Below the pieces are notes generated by a model that was not told the origin of the DNA, made no database searches, and worked only from the letters and a program-made list of their open reading frames with translations. From assembly GCF_910592395.1 (NCBI RefSeq), contig NC_088309.1:23314599-23378598 (forward strand): a DNA stretch of 64,000 bases, read 5' to 3'. The translations under genes and the position numbers were made by a program. The stretch is from Lineus longissimus (lineage: Eukaryota > Nemertea > Pilidiophora > Heteronemertea > Lineidae). This document shows, piece after piece, positions 41,318 through 53,300 of the stretch (positions within the stretch are counted from its first letter, which is position 1; every line of letters starts with the position of its first letter).

Positions 41318-44300
41318 TCAGGATTTTGACTTTTCCTCTGATTTTGCGCTTTTGTCGTGATAGTGCTGAATTCCTTTTTTGAGAGCATGCCGAAGTTGCA
41401 CATAGAAGTCCACAATGTTAGAAGGAAATACTTTCTGCGTGACGGTTTTTGGCAGCTTGCCGCTGAGATCAGTGTGAATAAAGTTGACAACTTTGCATTT
41501 ATTTGGCTCCCTGCAAAAGAAAAATGTGATTTACAGCATGCCTTTTCCTTTAAAAGTATACTTGTGGCCTTGTGATGGTCACTTATCTCAATAGACCATG
41601 CCCAGTGAAGGTCTTGTCCGTGTTTACTCTAGTATTGATGCAACCAATATGAAATCCAGCAGAATTGGTCCAAATCTGATCATTGAGAAAAGATTCTAGT
41701 ACACGTATATACATGTACCAAAAGTTAGGATCTGTTAGGAAATTTACAAAAATCCAATCAATAAAGTATTTATTTCAAGAGTTGTGGGACATTTAATGCT
41801 CTCAGATATTTGGCAGTCTACAGAATGCCATCCTCTTTCCGCCTGCAGCAGTGTATCCTGTAAGAGAAGCATGGCTTACCCTGGGATCCGAGTAATACAG
41901 AGACCAAGTGGACCATTTGAGCCTCTGACGATATCAGAAATGACTGGAAAGTCAGGGTGTTCTATACTTATGGCTGAAAAGTAATTGTAATATCGATTAC
42001 TTGGCATTGACAACCCCTTTTTTCAGGTAGCTCGGTATCATAAACATTTAAACCACCCAGTTACTTGTAACTCCAAGTTACACTCGAGTCTATATTAATA
42101 AACTGGAAAAGGACACAATACCAGAATGAGTATAACCAGAAGTTATAACTAAGGGGGTGTCATTACGGTTCATGATACTTGGCGCTGGTTACCATATAGT
42201 GCAAATACTGTTACTGTGGCATAATGAAGGGACTTACATGCGAGAAGACATTGTGTTGCAAGCCACACAATAGAGGACCAAAAGCAAACTATGGAAGACC
42301 AACTTCATTTGTTCAAAATTTTTTTCTCACATAGTCACAATTATAATTGCAGGTTGCAGTGATTTAAATGACTTGTTTGCTTACCACTTGTGCATATTTC
42401 ATCTTCTGTCTGTGTGATTGATATGAGATCAATAAAATCTCTCGGCGAGATTGTGCCCATGGCATAACTGTGGGTGACTGAGCGCATGACGACCATATCC
42501 TGAAAACAGACAATGCCTTCAATTATCGAGTGGAAACAGACCAAGTATCAGACACATTACACCTTGAATGATGAATTCCTGATTACAGAGTAGAGATACA
42601 CATGGATGGACACACGGATGAGACAAATGTACAAGCTAGCTCAGGGGTGTGAACTTTCTTGGCCGGGGGGGGGGGGGGGGGTCATGGAATATAGCTGTGA
42701 TTAAGATATAACATTTTTTAGTCACTGGCTTTACTTCAAACTCAATCCCTGGGGATGACAAATTGCTAAAGAGGGATTGTTAGGTATCGTTGTTTCTTTT
42801 AAGGATTCAACAGGAGTCTGATTCCACCAGAGCTCTGTATGAGTTAAAGCCAAGACCACCAAAACCCAACAAATTCAAGATGCTGAAATCACAAATTTTA
42901 TAAGTTGCTGCAACTACATTACCCATTCACACATAGTAGTGCAACCGGCTGACTATTCAATTTTGGTCACAAATATATCTAACTTGACAACTATTTAGAA
43001 TAAATATATTTTTTTCACTTCTCAAACAAAATAATGAGAAACTGTTTAATGATGATGGCCATAAAAGCATAAAGTTACACAATTCTTGGATAGAGTGATG
43101 CAGTGACCAGTCTTGTGGATGACATTATTTCTCCCTTCATACAGAAACTAATAAAGCAACATATTGTGATGGCTGTCAGCAGGTATACTGTCACTGCATG
43201 ACTCCTCTCGCCAACTCCTCCAGTGCACCTGAACTAGACTTTCAATTTAAGCCCTGGCCCTTGGAAACCCTATTTGGGAATGTGAATGGGTATTATTTAT
43301 GTGTTTAAACTGGAATGCTGGAAAATGTACTTATAAAGGCCTACCTACCTCAGGTATTTGCCACAAGATCAAACAATGATTTTATATCGAGACTAATCCA
43401 CATGGATAGTTCCCCTTTCTTGTCCGCTTCTGATAGCTCTCCCAATCACTGGTTGTCATAAATAAACTGGGGGGGGGGGGGGGGGCAATACAGGGTTGGT
43501 TCAGGCTCATTGACGTCCCTGTAGTCACCCTCAGCCACAGTGTTGACTCTCTCTCGCGGTCACAATTCACAGATGTCAGATTTTCACACTATCGCATGGT
43601 CAATTTTTAATTGAAGTCTATTTGCTACATCCCAATGCCAATATTTGAAGTTATCTGTCTCCTAGAAACCAGCTGAATACAATCTTGATGTTATTTATTT
43701 TGCCCCTAATGGCGGAGGGTAATGTAGAAAATTACATAAACCTTCCTGCTCATTAGTAAACTTTAAAAGCAATTTTATAAGGTTTCTACGGGGAGAGTGT
43801 GTACCCAATACATCTTGAAGAGTGAGCGAAACCTTAATATTGTATGTGATATCGGCCACCGAGAGAACCCATTTTGACCCCACCGAAAGTTCCAGCCTAA
43901 AGTCCCCTTTTAGCATGATCGAAGAAAGAATTCGCGGGGGTGGAATGCCGTACTATCGTTCAGCGCAAATTGCGCACATGGCTCAATTTTAATTAAATGG
44001 GCAGGTGGTCATACATGTATCTAGATGTTAACATGTTTAAAGCGTAACTCTAAAATCGCAATTAAACTGATACGAGCTATCACCAAGTATCAATTGGCGG
44101 CCGAACACAAACAAGAGAAAGGAACAAGGAAGACTAACAGGAATTTTAAACTCCATTACTGAAGCGTCTCTTTGGAATATACAGGTTATCATTACGTATT
44201 TGTCTTGACACGCACATGTTTTCTGCACTCCGAACGATGTAGATCGGCCTCTTCCCCCCTCACTTGACTAAATATGTTTCTAAAACGATTGACTGCCTCG

Positions 44301-45761
44301 GGAGTCTTGGTTTTCTGAGTTAGGGTCAGATTTTTTCAACACAGACACGTGTGATTGGTCTCTCCATGCCACGCGTCGTCCCCCGCCCTCCCCTTAGTGA
44401 GACGATACATATATACATGGCAAAAGAGACCAATCACAGGGACTGTGCGAAGTGGCTCTTCCAGTGCTCCTATGACAAAATTGGCAATAAACTCAACATA
44501 GAGTTCTTAGTAATCCCACGGCCTTGTAAGAAGGGTCTCCCCAGGGGTTATATCTGTGTCATGCTCACCTCTGCCGGCCGCTCGACCACCTCGACTAGCT
44601 TAATTGTCTTGTCCCATTGAGCACGGCGGGATTCTTCCCAAGGACCGACGAACTTGAAGATCTCTTCTAAACTTGCATTGATTATGCTTTCACCTTTATA
44701 TCTGAAAAGAAGGGGAAAGTCTGTAAAGGATGCTGCGAGGTTATCGGCGATTCAGCGACTATTACGTGTTTTGTCAGTAGAGCAGGTGCCCGTCATGACG
44801 CCATAGACGACGATTCGTTTGACGTCACAAATGACGCTCAGAGTGACAGCTTGTCATGCAGGCCAACGGTAGTGAATAGGATGACAAAGGGGCTGCCTTG
44901 CCGAGTCTGACTTGTCGGCGAAGTGCAATTCTTGGCAATAACAGTGCACAGGTTTGATACTTACAAATGACCAGATGAATGAGTTGTTGGTCTGGTCCAC
45001 ACGACCACATCATTCTGAAATCGACGAGAACACGGATGATTATACATGTATCTTATTAAAGAACTCCTTCGCAGTTTCGAACACCTCAAATTGTTACTGT
45101 TGATATTGACTGATAAAGGAGCATCCTGAACCTCGTGGTCTCCTACCTTGGTATACTCTTGATAAGATGCAAAAACCAAGGTGGTCAAGATGATATAGAA
45201 GACGCAAACATCAGCATGAAAACATTTCTTTTTTCTCATTAAATGTCAGTCTTTCTTGCATCTTCCAAAAAATGACATTATGGTCACATTAAATGACTCC
45301 TATCAATGGTAGTACTGCGACGACTCTTTCTGGATGGTTTAGACAGTGAAACTAGAATAAAATATTCAAGTGTCGTTGGCTTATAACCCGACTAAACACA
45401 GAAGTGTCGACAGAACCTGCTGGTCAATTGACACTTTCGAGGTCGTACCCGCATAAGTAAATTACAAAAAACATCAATTTTATCAGAACAGGCAAAAAGT
45501 GTGAACCCTTTTGCGCGAAACGATGCTGGATTTCTATCGAGACGCTTGGGTTTGATTGTACGCTCCAATGTTGTGCAATTAATCTCATCTAACTCGGAAC
45601 AAGGTTTGTACAATACTGTTGTCACTGGTCGTGGACTGAACAGGTACTGAACTTACCGACTTCTTAACCTGTTTCCAATTTGATAGGGGTTCTTCCCTGT
45701 ACTGTCGGACTGTGTTAGTCACTTTACTGGCGATGTCCCGATACTGGTCCTCTGTCGTCAT
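41318..45761 (-). CDS. STARD5: START-domain lipid transfer protein, STARD5/STARD4-like (229 aa)
   Basis: Small cytosolic lipid carrier consisting almost wholly of one START domain; the vertebrate relatives bind sterols or bile acids. Exons on the minus strand: 45761-45657, 45014-44965, 44701-44569, 42499-42385, 41973-41880, 41510-41318. The total is 690 nt with closing phases, 229 aa, against 213 for human STARD5. Landmarks: YKGESIINASLEEIFKFV, RAQWDKTIKLVEVVE, SPRDFIDLISI, EHPDFPVISDIVRG, NFIHTDLSGKLPK. The tail is a short Lys/Ser-rich extension ending SEEKSKS. No signal peptide or membrane anchor, which separates it from STARD1/3. The start is the only in-frame ATG in exon 1 (45761-45759). 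Assignment to STARD5 rather than STARD4 or STARD6 rests on my memory of the ISPRDFVDL and HTDLSGYLP motifs. Confidence 0.88.
42665..42681. repeat. Poly-G tract, G17
   Basis: Run of 17 G on the plus strand in a STARD5-like intron, 166 bp upstream in transcript sense of the exon starting 42499. Confidence 0.95.
43469..43485. repeat. Poly-G tract, G17
   Basis: Run of 17 G on the plus strand in the same STARD5-like intron as the tract at 42665. Confidence 0.95.
44350..44438. repeat. 14-bp perfect inverted repeat with CCAAT cores
   Basis: TGTGATTGGTCTCT at 44350-44363 and its exact reverse complement at 44425-44438, separated by 61 bp, inside a STARD5-like intron. The arms contain ATTGG/CCAAT. 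It could be a small foldback element or paired NF-Y-type sites; a CRE (TGACGTCA, 44820-44827) stands about 400 bp away. Confidence 0.75.
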
Positions 45762-47384
45762 GATGGACCCGCTGAAACAATGTGCTCCAGATTTTCTTCC
45801 GTGATATCCAAAAACGGGGCACTCCGAAATGTGAGGCACACTAGACTAGCGACGCCTAAACAAATCTAATCCAAAAGCCTGCTATGGCCACATACGAGTG
45901 AGAATGACGTGTTTAGGCCCTTAAAACGACAATAGACTATTATGTTAATTCATGTATATACAGTTCTGCCGTGGAAAGAATGAGTAGGCCTATATACCAG
46001 ACCAGTGTAATTCTGCATCACTTTGAATAACGCCAATTGTTTTGTGTTGTACACATGCGTATTAAAAGCTACGTGACGAAAACACAATCTTATTTTGACA
46101 ACCCCGATAATATTGCCACCCGGCTGCGGGAAGTTTGCGCGCAGAATAAGCGGGTTCTCGTGTTTGGATTCGGATGCCATCTAGTGTCACCGTTCTGATA
46201 CATAGAAGCGGATAAACGATGTTGACGCACCATCTGGTTGGTAAGACAGAGCAACGGTCGTTTGTCGGCCTATGCTTTCGCCCGCGGCGTGAGTATTCGT
46301 TTTTTCGCAAAAAAGTGGTAGCAAGCCTATCAGAAGTAGATAGGCCTACTCAGACCGCGGTCACTACAGACTTTTGGCAATTAAACCTTGTGCACCCCCT
46401 CCCCCGGGCACTATAGCCTATAACATCACACCACTAACCTCACACCCTTACACTGGACTGCAATAATGCCGGTGCAGAAGTTTGAAATGTCCCAACAGGA
46501 TAGAATGTCTGGGGAAGAAAGGATTCTATAATGCGCTTTAATTTCTGATCTATTGATGGTCATGGCCTCTACCATCCTGAACCTCATGGTCTATGCTCCC
46601 TCTAGACATATCCGGGATATATTTGAATCTTGATAAGATGCTAAAACCTTGGTGGTCAAGATTGGCCTCTACAGAACATTCATAATTCGTCAGAATATAT
46701 ACACTTTGACTGGACACTTTTTCCAGGCTGACATTTCTTACTTCTACACCGCGACTGAGTTCTGTGTCTTTAGTTTTAAATAAATATTAATATGCTGTTA
46801 ATCGTGTTGGTGCTTGCTCTTGCTATCATCTCCTTGCTATCCAGCGCTGGCGTCCCGTCCGACGGGCGTGGCGCACAGAGCACGTATTTAAATTTCCCGG
46901 GCTTTTATTTCGCGCCCGAACACTTGTCTCACTCTCCACTGTTCTCGTGAGAGTTGCCAAGCACGTGGGAGGTTGTTTACAAATGGCGACCACCTAGCAT
47001 GCCTAGCAGACCGATTTGTTACAACTTTCTATATTTTTTTGCAGGGGTATATACAATATGGTTTCTTTAAGAATTTGTTCATAAGACCACTCTGATTAAG
47101 AAAAACGATCGTGGTGAGTTTTGTTGTCATCCCATGCCTGTCACGTGTCGTGTCAACTAAAACTTTTGATTGTTGTTAACATTTTTGCATACATTCTCCT
47201 GCATTGGCTTTGCCTGGGCCTGGGGTTGTCACAAATGCAATTCATATAATGCAATGCATGCAAAACATGCTAAATTAGGAAATAATGATGATGAATGATC
47301 AAGTAACAAACCGTAAACATCCAATATCATAGCAGAATCTTCTATCTCTTTTTCTAGGTTTACGCCCCGATATAAATCAGCCAG
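45762..47384. promoter_or_regulatory. Divergent promoter region STARD5-like / 1243-aa gene
   Basis: 1.6 kb between two outward-pointing start codons. On the right side a GC-rich patch (46835-46990) carries a half X-box-like GTTGCCAAGCAC (46953 on), CACGTG and a YY1-type AAATGGCGAC (46981-46990). The likely 5' leader exon of the right-hand gene follows and ends at donor GTG|GTGAGT (47113); the next exon starts after the acceptor at 47357. A segment at 46569-46684 is a diverged copy of 45119-45193 in the STARD5-like first intron. Confidence 0.55.
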
Positions 47385-50300
47385 ATGGCTTCCCGAAATG
47401 GGAGTCTGACAGCAGTCAAGCCTGGGAGTGCTCAGTCTCAGAAGGCTCAGTACTCAGCCCCTCAGTCTGCAGCTCCTTCAGAAGCAGGCACTCCATTCAG
47501 CTCTCTCCCAACCACTCCAGGACAGAGGCCATTATCACCCAGGACAACCAGGGCCCAGGTAGGTAGGTTTATGTTCAAGGGTTGATCTGTTTGCAAACCT
47601 GATATGAAATTATAGGCCTATAGGGCATGAAACCAAGAGGTTGTTTTCTTGATATAAAAGTGAGACCCTCAACTGAAATTGGCTATAAAACACCTCAGAT
47701 GTTGATGCACATTTAGTTGTCAGGCGACATATTTACTGGTGGGTCATCGGGATGTCGTAGCCCCATAATATCATTGGGAATTTAAACATTATGACATAAA
47801 TAAATGTCGATACACACCATATGGCAATACTAAGAGGTAAAGCACTGGTCACTTCATTAAAGTAGTTTTTGTTATACAGTCTTTAGATGTGAGTACCTTT
47901 GACACAGAACGAGATAAGCAGTTTGAAGAATTTGATCCAAAGTTTGGCCAAGACATTTCTGTAATCAGGAAGTATTTGCGAGAAACTGCCATTGAATCAT
48001 CATTCCGGACCCTATGCAATGTGCTCTTATCGAGGGGGGACATTCCATGCAATCCCTATCCTGGCTTTGTGAGGAGGATAAGACAGTTAGCAGAAAGTTT
48101 TCACATGCGGACCAACAATAAATCGGACTTGGAGATTAGAAAATTGTTTGGTGAGTACTAAAAAATCTCTTTGTGACTTTGTGAAAAATTGACCTGAAAT
48201 ACTGTTCAGTTTAGTGGCATCACTATCACACTATACCGCAGTTTGCTGCCCTTGAGCTGTTTATCTTAATATTTCTATCATATTTGCAATAATCATCTGT
48301 TTTCCTTTTCAGATTTTCCTTATAAGAATTCTGAGATATCCTACATGACATATGCCGAGGGTCACAAACACATCTGGGCTTTGCCCAATATAGTATGCTG
48401 TGTGGATCCGTTCATAGCCAAGGAGTACATTCACCTCGTAGATGATCTAACCCCCAGAATGTCAACTTTACAAACACAGGATGGATTTTCAGTGAGTATC
48501 TGGATAAAATATGAAAGTAAATGACCAGCTCACTTCAGCAGTACTATAAGAGTAACTATTATGCGCCCCAACTCCAGGCCTAACCTTGCCTACGCAAGCA
48601 TTGCTTTTACTGAAAACCTTATAATTGCTCTTCTTTCAGAATCAAGTCACGGCTACTCTCGTTGGTCCAGCTGTGTTTCATGGCTCCTTCTATGATGTCC
48701 CTATTACAGTCCAAGTTCGTATCGACTACTTGATAACTGGTTCAAACAAGGAAAAGGCTATTGATCTTTTCATTAGTAGTATCTTAGCAGACCTGAATTA
48801 TACGATCCAGTTCACTAGTCATACGGTCTTGGGTAAGTTCAACTTGAACATGATTGTCTTAGACCAATTATCTTCGTTGATTCTTAGGATTGAGAAGTTA
48901 TGATAGAATTTAACTGTACTGGAGAGTTTCTCTTGATACTGTTTATCAGCTGTTGCAGTTCTTAAGACTAATGTGATTTAATACATTTGGTTTCGATGCT
49001 TTGAACTGAGCTTGCATGAATAGGATATAATGTTCCCAGAAAGTATTCTTGAGACCAAGTGTTGAAAGACACTGGTACTCTTATGATTCTAATGAACTGA
49101 TGTTCTGTTATAGGTATGAATGTACCAGTGAGGCGACGAGGGAAGGAGGACATCTGGTACTATGACTTCTGGTCCATTGATATGGTGCAGGCAGACGAAG
49201 TAAGTAGTACTGACTAAACACAGTCTCGTAGCTTCCCTACCAGCCCAAGATAGACGGTGATTCTGCCCAGACAGCTTAAGTGACCTTTAAGATTAAATCA
49301 AGATAACCATATGCATCTATTGAGTTTCCACAAATTTCTTCTTATCTAGGGTATTCTGTGGAACAAGCTGCGTGAAGTCGTGTATGAGAACAAACTGATC
49401 AACATCGAGATCATCATGAGAACTGACCAGTACACTGATGTTTACCGGCGGGGACAGAAGCAGTATGGTCTCAGTTATATACAGACAAATGACCTTGACA
49501 ATCACAAGGAAGTGTAAGCATACTCTTTTGTGGCTTCATGCTCCAGTGGCACACCATCAACATTTGACAAAATTCGATTGCTAACTGTATTCTGTTAAAG
49601 TTCTTGCTCTAAAGATAGTGAAGTCACGTCAGCTTCGACTGCTGACTTTTATGAGTCGACTAAAATTGAAACTGATTATGATGAAAAAGATTCTCAACCA
49701 TGATAGTGATATGCTCTTCCTTTAGCTTGTGTTCATTCACCGAATTGCCAATGATGACATTATTTGAGGGGTATTTCTTCAAGAGAGTCAATGCTGAGTC
49801 CTACATGGGGATGTACCTGCCAAGGAAGGAGATGCAGGGTCTAACTGGACCTACTGATGGTAAGAGACTCCTTCTGCTTTTTTTCATGAAAAAAACTCAA
49901 CCAAGTATTTTCTCTCTCAAATATTCATGTAAAAAGTGCATGATGGGTCATTCGATCATCATCTTTCACACTCCGTGATAGTAAACTAGATGAAGTACCT
50001 CATTTTCATCTTCCAGGTGCATTTGATAATGCAGAACCTGATAAGAAATACCCCACAAGAAACAAGGATTTTGGTGCTAAATACCGTGAGAAACTTGGGT
50101 TCAAGAAAGCTGACAAGAAAGACAGAGTTAAAATTGATGGATTCCGTTACCACGATGAAGAGAATCCCAGTAGTCCATATTCATGGAATATTACATCACC
50201 TATCAGGTAAAATATTACATCTGAGCTTACCCCTGAATGGTCAATTTTGGTAGCTCTCTTGAAAGCCATGTTTTGTAGCTCAACCTGTTTGCCACTTGCA

Positions 50301-53300
50301 TTCCACACCATTAGGCTTGACATTAATGCAAAGGTTCTATCTAATACGATGCACCAACTTGTTTTCACTAAATTTAAATGCCTGGGTTTTCATAGTCTTT
50401 TGAATACGATGTAAAACAATCGTCATTTTGCATGCTACAGCCGAGCATCCAAGCTGGAGATGCACTCACGGCATGCTGAGGTATCAAAATCTGCTGTAGT
50501 ATTCAGTCACTTAGTGATCAACTGAGAGGGAATGCCTTAAAACATCAGAGGAATTATGTTATTTGTAGAATTATTCAAGTCTCATTTGTTTTTCAGGTCC
50601 CTGTGGCAGAGGAAGATAGCGTCACTCCATCCCCAACTTGAGATATTTGAAGCCGCTCATCTCATACTCTTGCTCTCTCTAATGGATAGAGAATCTGCCG
50701 ATGATGAGATATTCCTTGAACTTCATCATCTTTTCCATTCGACTGCAGCTAGGATGGTGCGTCTGCTTGACCGCAACAAGGTTATCAGGGAGCTGATCAT
50801 TAACTACCAGGATGTAAGTAGTATGTGTGTATCTATGCTGTTTCTAGTTGATGAGAATTACTGTTAGACATAAACCGGGCTGCCCTGTTTGTTGGAAATT
50901 AGTGCTTGCATTGTTTTTTGTCTGGAGGTACACTTGGTTCTTTATGTACTTTCTTGTCAATTCTGAGTGAAATATTATTTTTTTCAGGAGGAAGAGTCAA
51001 GTCTGGTTAACAAGACATTCCATGAATACAGGCGTGAATTGAAGGAACTCCTCAATTCTCACATGTGAGTTTATTTTTTGAAAAATAATTGCTTTGCTGA
51101 AGATGTTAAAAATATAACCAGAATGTCTGCAAGTATCTGTAAACATAGAATGTTTTGAGCTCACTCAATGTTGTTATGTCACTTGGGCACAGAAATGGTA
51201 TATCACGCTCTTAAAATGCAACTTTTTGATTGTCCTTGTCATTTCCAGTTGTGGTATGTTTTAATTTGGATTATTTCCCCTCTATTTGCAGGCACGAGCG
51301 GAGCATTGATACTACGACCATGGCACAGAGGGTCGATGGAAGGCTGGAGAAGATATTGACCAAAGAGGACGGAACAGTCAGGGAGTCTGTACCCCTTGAT
51401 ACTGATGTGAGTTCAAGATAGAATCATGAAACTTAACAGTAAATGTGATGCTCCTTTCAGAGGTTTTAATGCCACTTCATGCAATTTCTGTTATATTTCA
51501 GACTGTGATTGAGCTCCGTTTCGTCAACCTCTACTGCTCCATGCTCTTTAACCAGTTCATTGAAGACGCCCTGGCAGATTGTCCTCTGATAAATGTAAGT
51601 TAGCGGGTAATATTTGTGAAACCAAATATCTGCAAGTATGCTCATTTTGAATAGGGCCTATCATGAATGAATATGAGAGTTTCGATATAAGAGTTTTTGT
51701 CATTCACTTTTTGTACGTTGTTATTTCAGCAATTTGTCACGCTCATGAAATCCACATTCCCTGAGTATGCTCAGAAACCAGAGACACAGGAGAAGACACA
51801 CGAGCCTGATCGGATGGGCGGGTCGACAGTTGGATTACACAAAGCCGAGGTGAAATATGGACTGGAGTATCAGCCAATCTTGTTACAGGATCGACAAGGT
51901 TTGTCACCATGGTTATATGCCCTCTGAACCAAAAGCAAATTCAGTCCCTAGTGTATGTCTAGGCAGATTGGGTTGTAATTTCACCTCATTTTCTTTAGAT
52001 TATCAGATTGTGTTCACAGAAAGATCCCTTGAGAGGAAGAGTATTGGTCATTCCAAAGCACAACTTATCTAATAACACTGCAATATGCCAATGACAGAGT
52101 CTTCATCAAATTAAAGCACCTTTGTTCTATTGTTTCAGTGATCAATGTTGAGATGTGTATCGAGAGAGATCTAGCGCCAAAAAACATTGTCATCGAATCT
52201 GTTCTCATCAAGGTAATGTGTGTGGCGGAAGTAGACGACCAAGAAGCTCTTCAAACATAATATATGTAACTGCTGAAAAGGTTAAATAGGAATTTCTTGA
52301 CATATGTACATGTACATGTACCCCGAATTCTTCTTCTTTTAGCATTCAACAGTGGCATTGGAATCTTGATAAGTTCCTGTTTTGTGTTTGGATTTTATGT
52401 AAAACTATTGTGTTTCTCTTACAGTACATGCTTGATATACACATGGATGAAGTGTGGTCAGAGTTCTTAGCCGATCTACTCGCTGGAATTATCCTTCCTC
52501 CAAATCCGTACCCAAGATTTGTAACCCACCTCCGCCAAGCCGCCTTGAAGATGCACCTCCTCTTTGAGAGCAACAAACAGTGCATCAAGCGATTGCAACA
52601 TGGGACGCCTAAGTTGGCCGACCCTCAGAACTTTATCTATGAAATACCTGGTTGTGATGGACATGGTAAGCAATGAACTCATGTTGATGAGATAATGTCG
52701 GAAAGAAACTTTGGCAAAATGTGTGCTACATGTATCTTAATCAGTTCACTACCGGAGTTCATAGATCTTATTCAATGGTGAAACAGTGGCTTATACCTGG
52801 TCGTCTGCTACCTCATAGAGACATCCTGTATTTATGGTGGACTTTTCTGTCTGACTTTACCTGACCCTCTTGTCCTGCAGGTCATATCAGTGCGATGTGT
52901 ATTCTGGACACCGCCGCTTTCTTCATCATGTCACAGCTGACGAAGAAACTAACAAATACAAACTTCACCCAGAAGAAGGGAAATTTCAAGGTACGGTACT
53001 ATACCAATATTTGAATACGTCTGCTCAAATAACAACTACCCGTACTGTAAACCCCTTTATTTTTGTGTGCCTAGTTCTATCGTGAAACAGGGTAAAATCC
53101 TGACTGTTAGGGGTGCAAAAATGTGAAATGAATTCTTCACGTAATCTTTACTTCGACTTGTCCACTATTTAAGATTGCTATGACGATGGCCATCAGTGGA
53201 CAAAGCCCCCTGTATGGCAGGATGGATCCATACCTGAGAATGCTTGAGCTTCATGAGCATTGCTACATCAAGGGACCAAAAGGCTGCTATGGAGAGGCCA

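Noticed and set aside
44820-44827. CRE in a STARD5-like intron as an alternative promoter
   Set aside because: A single motif in a modestly CpG-rich patch; too little to call a promoter.
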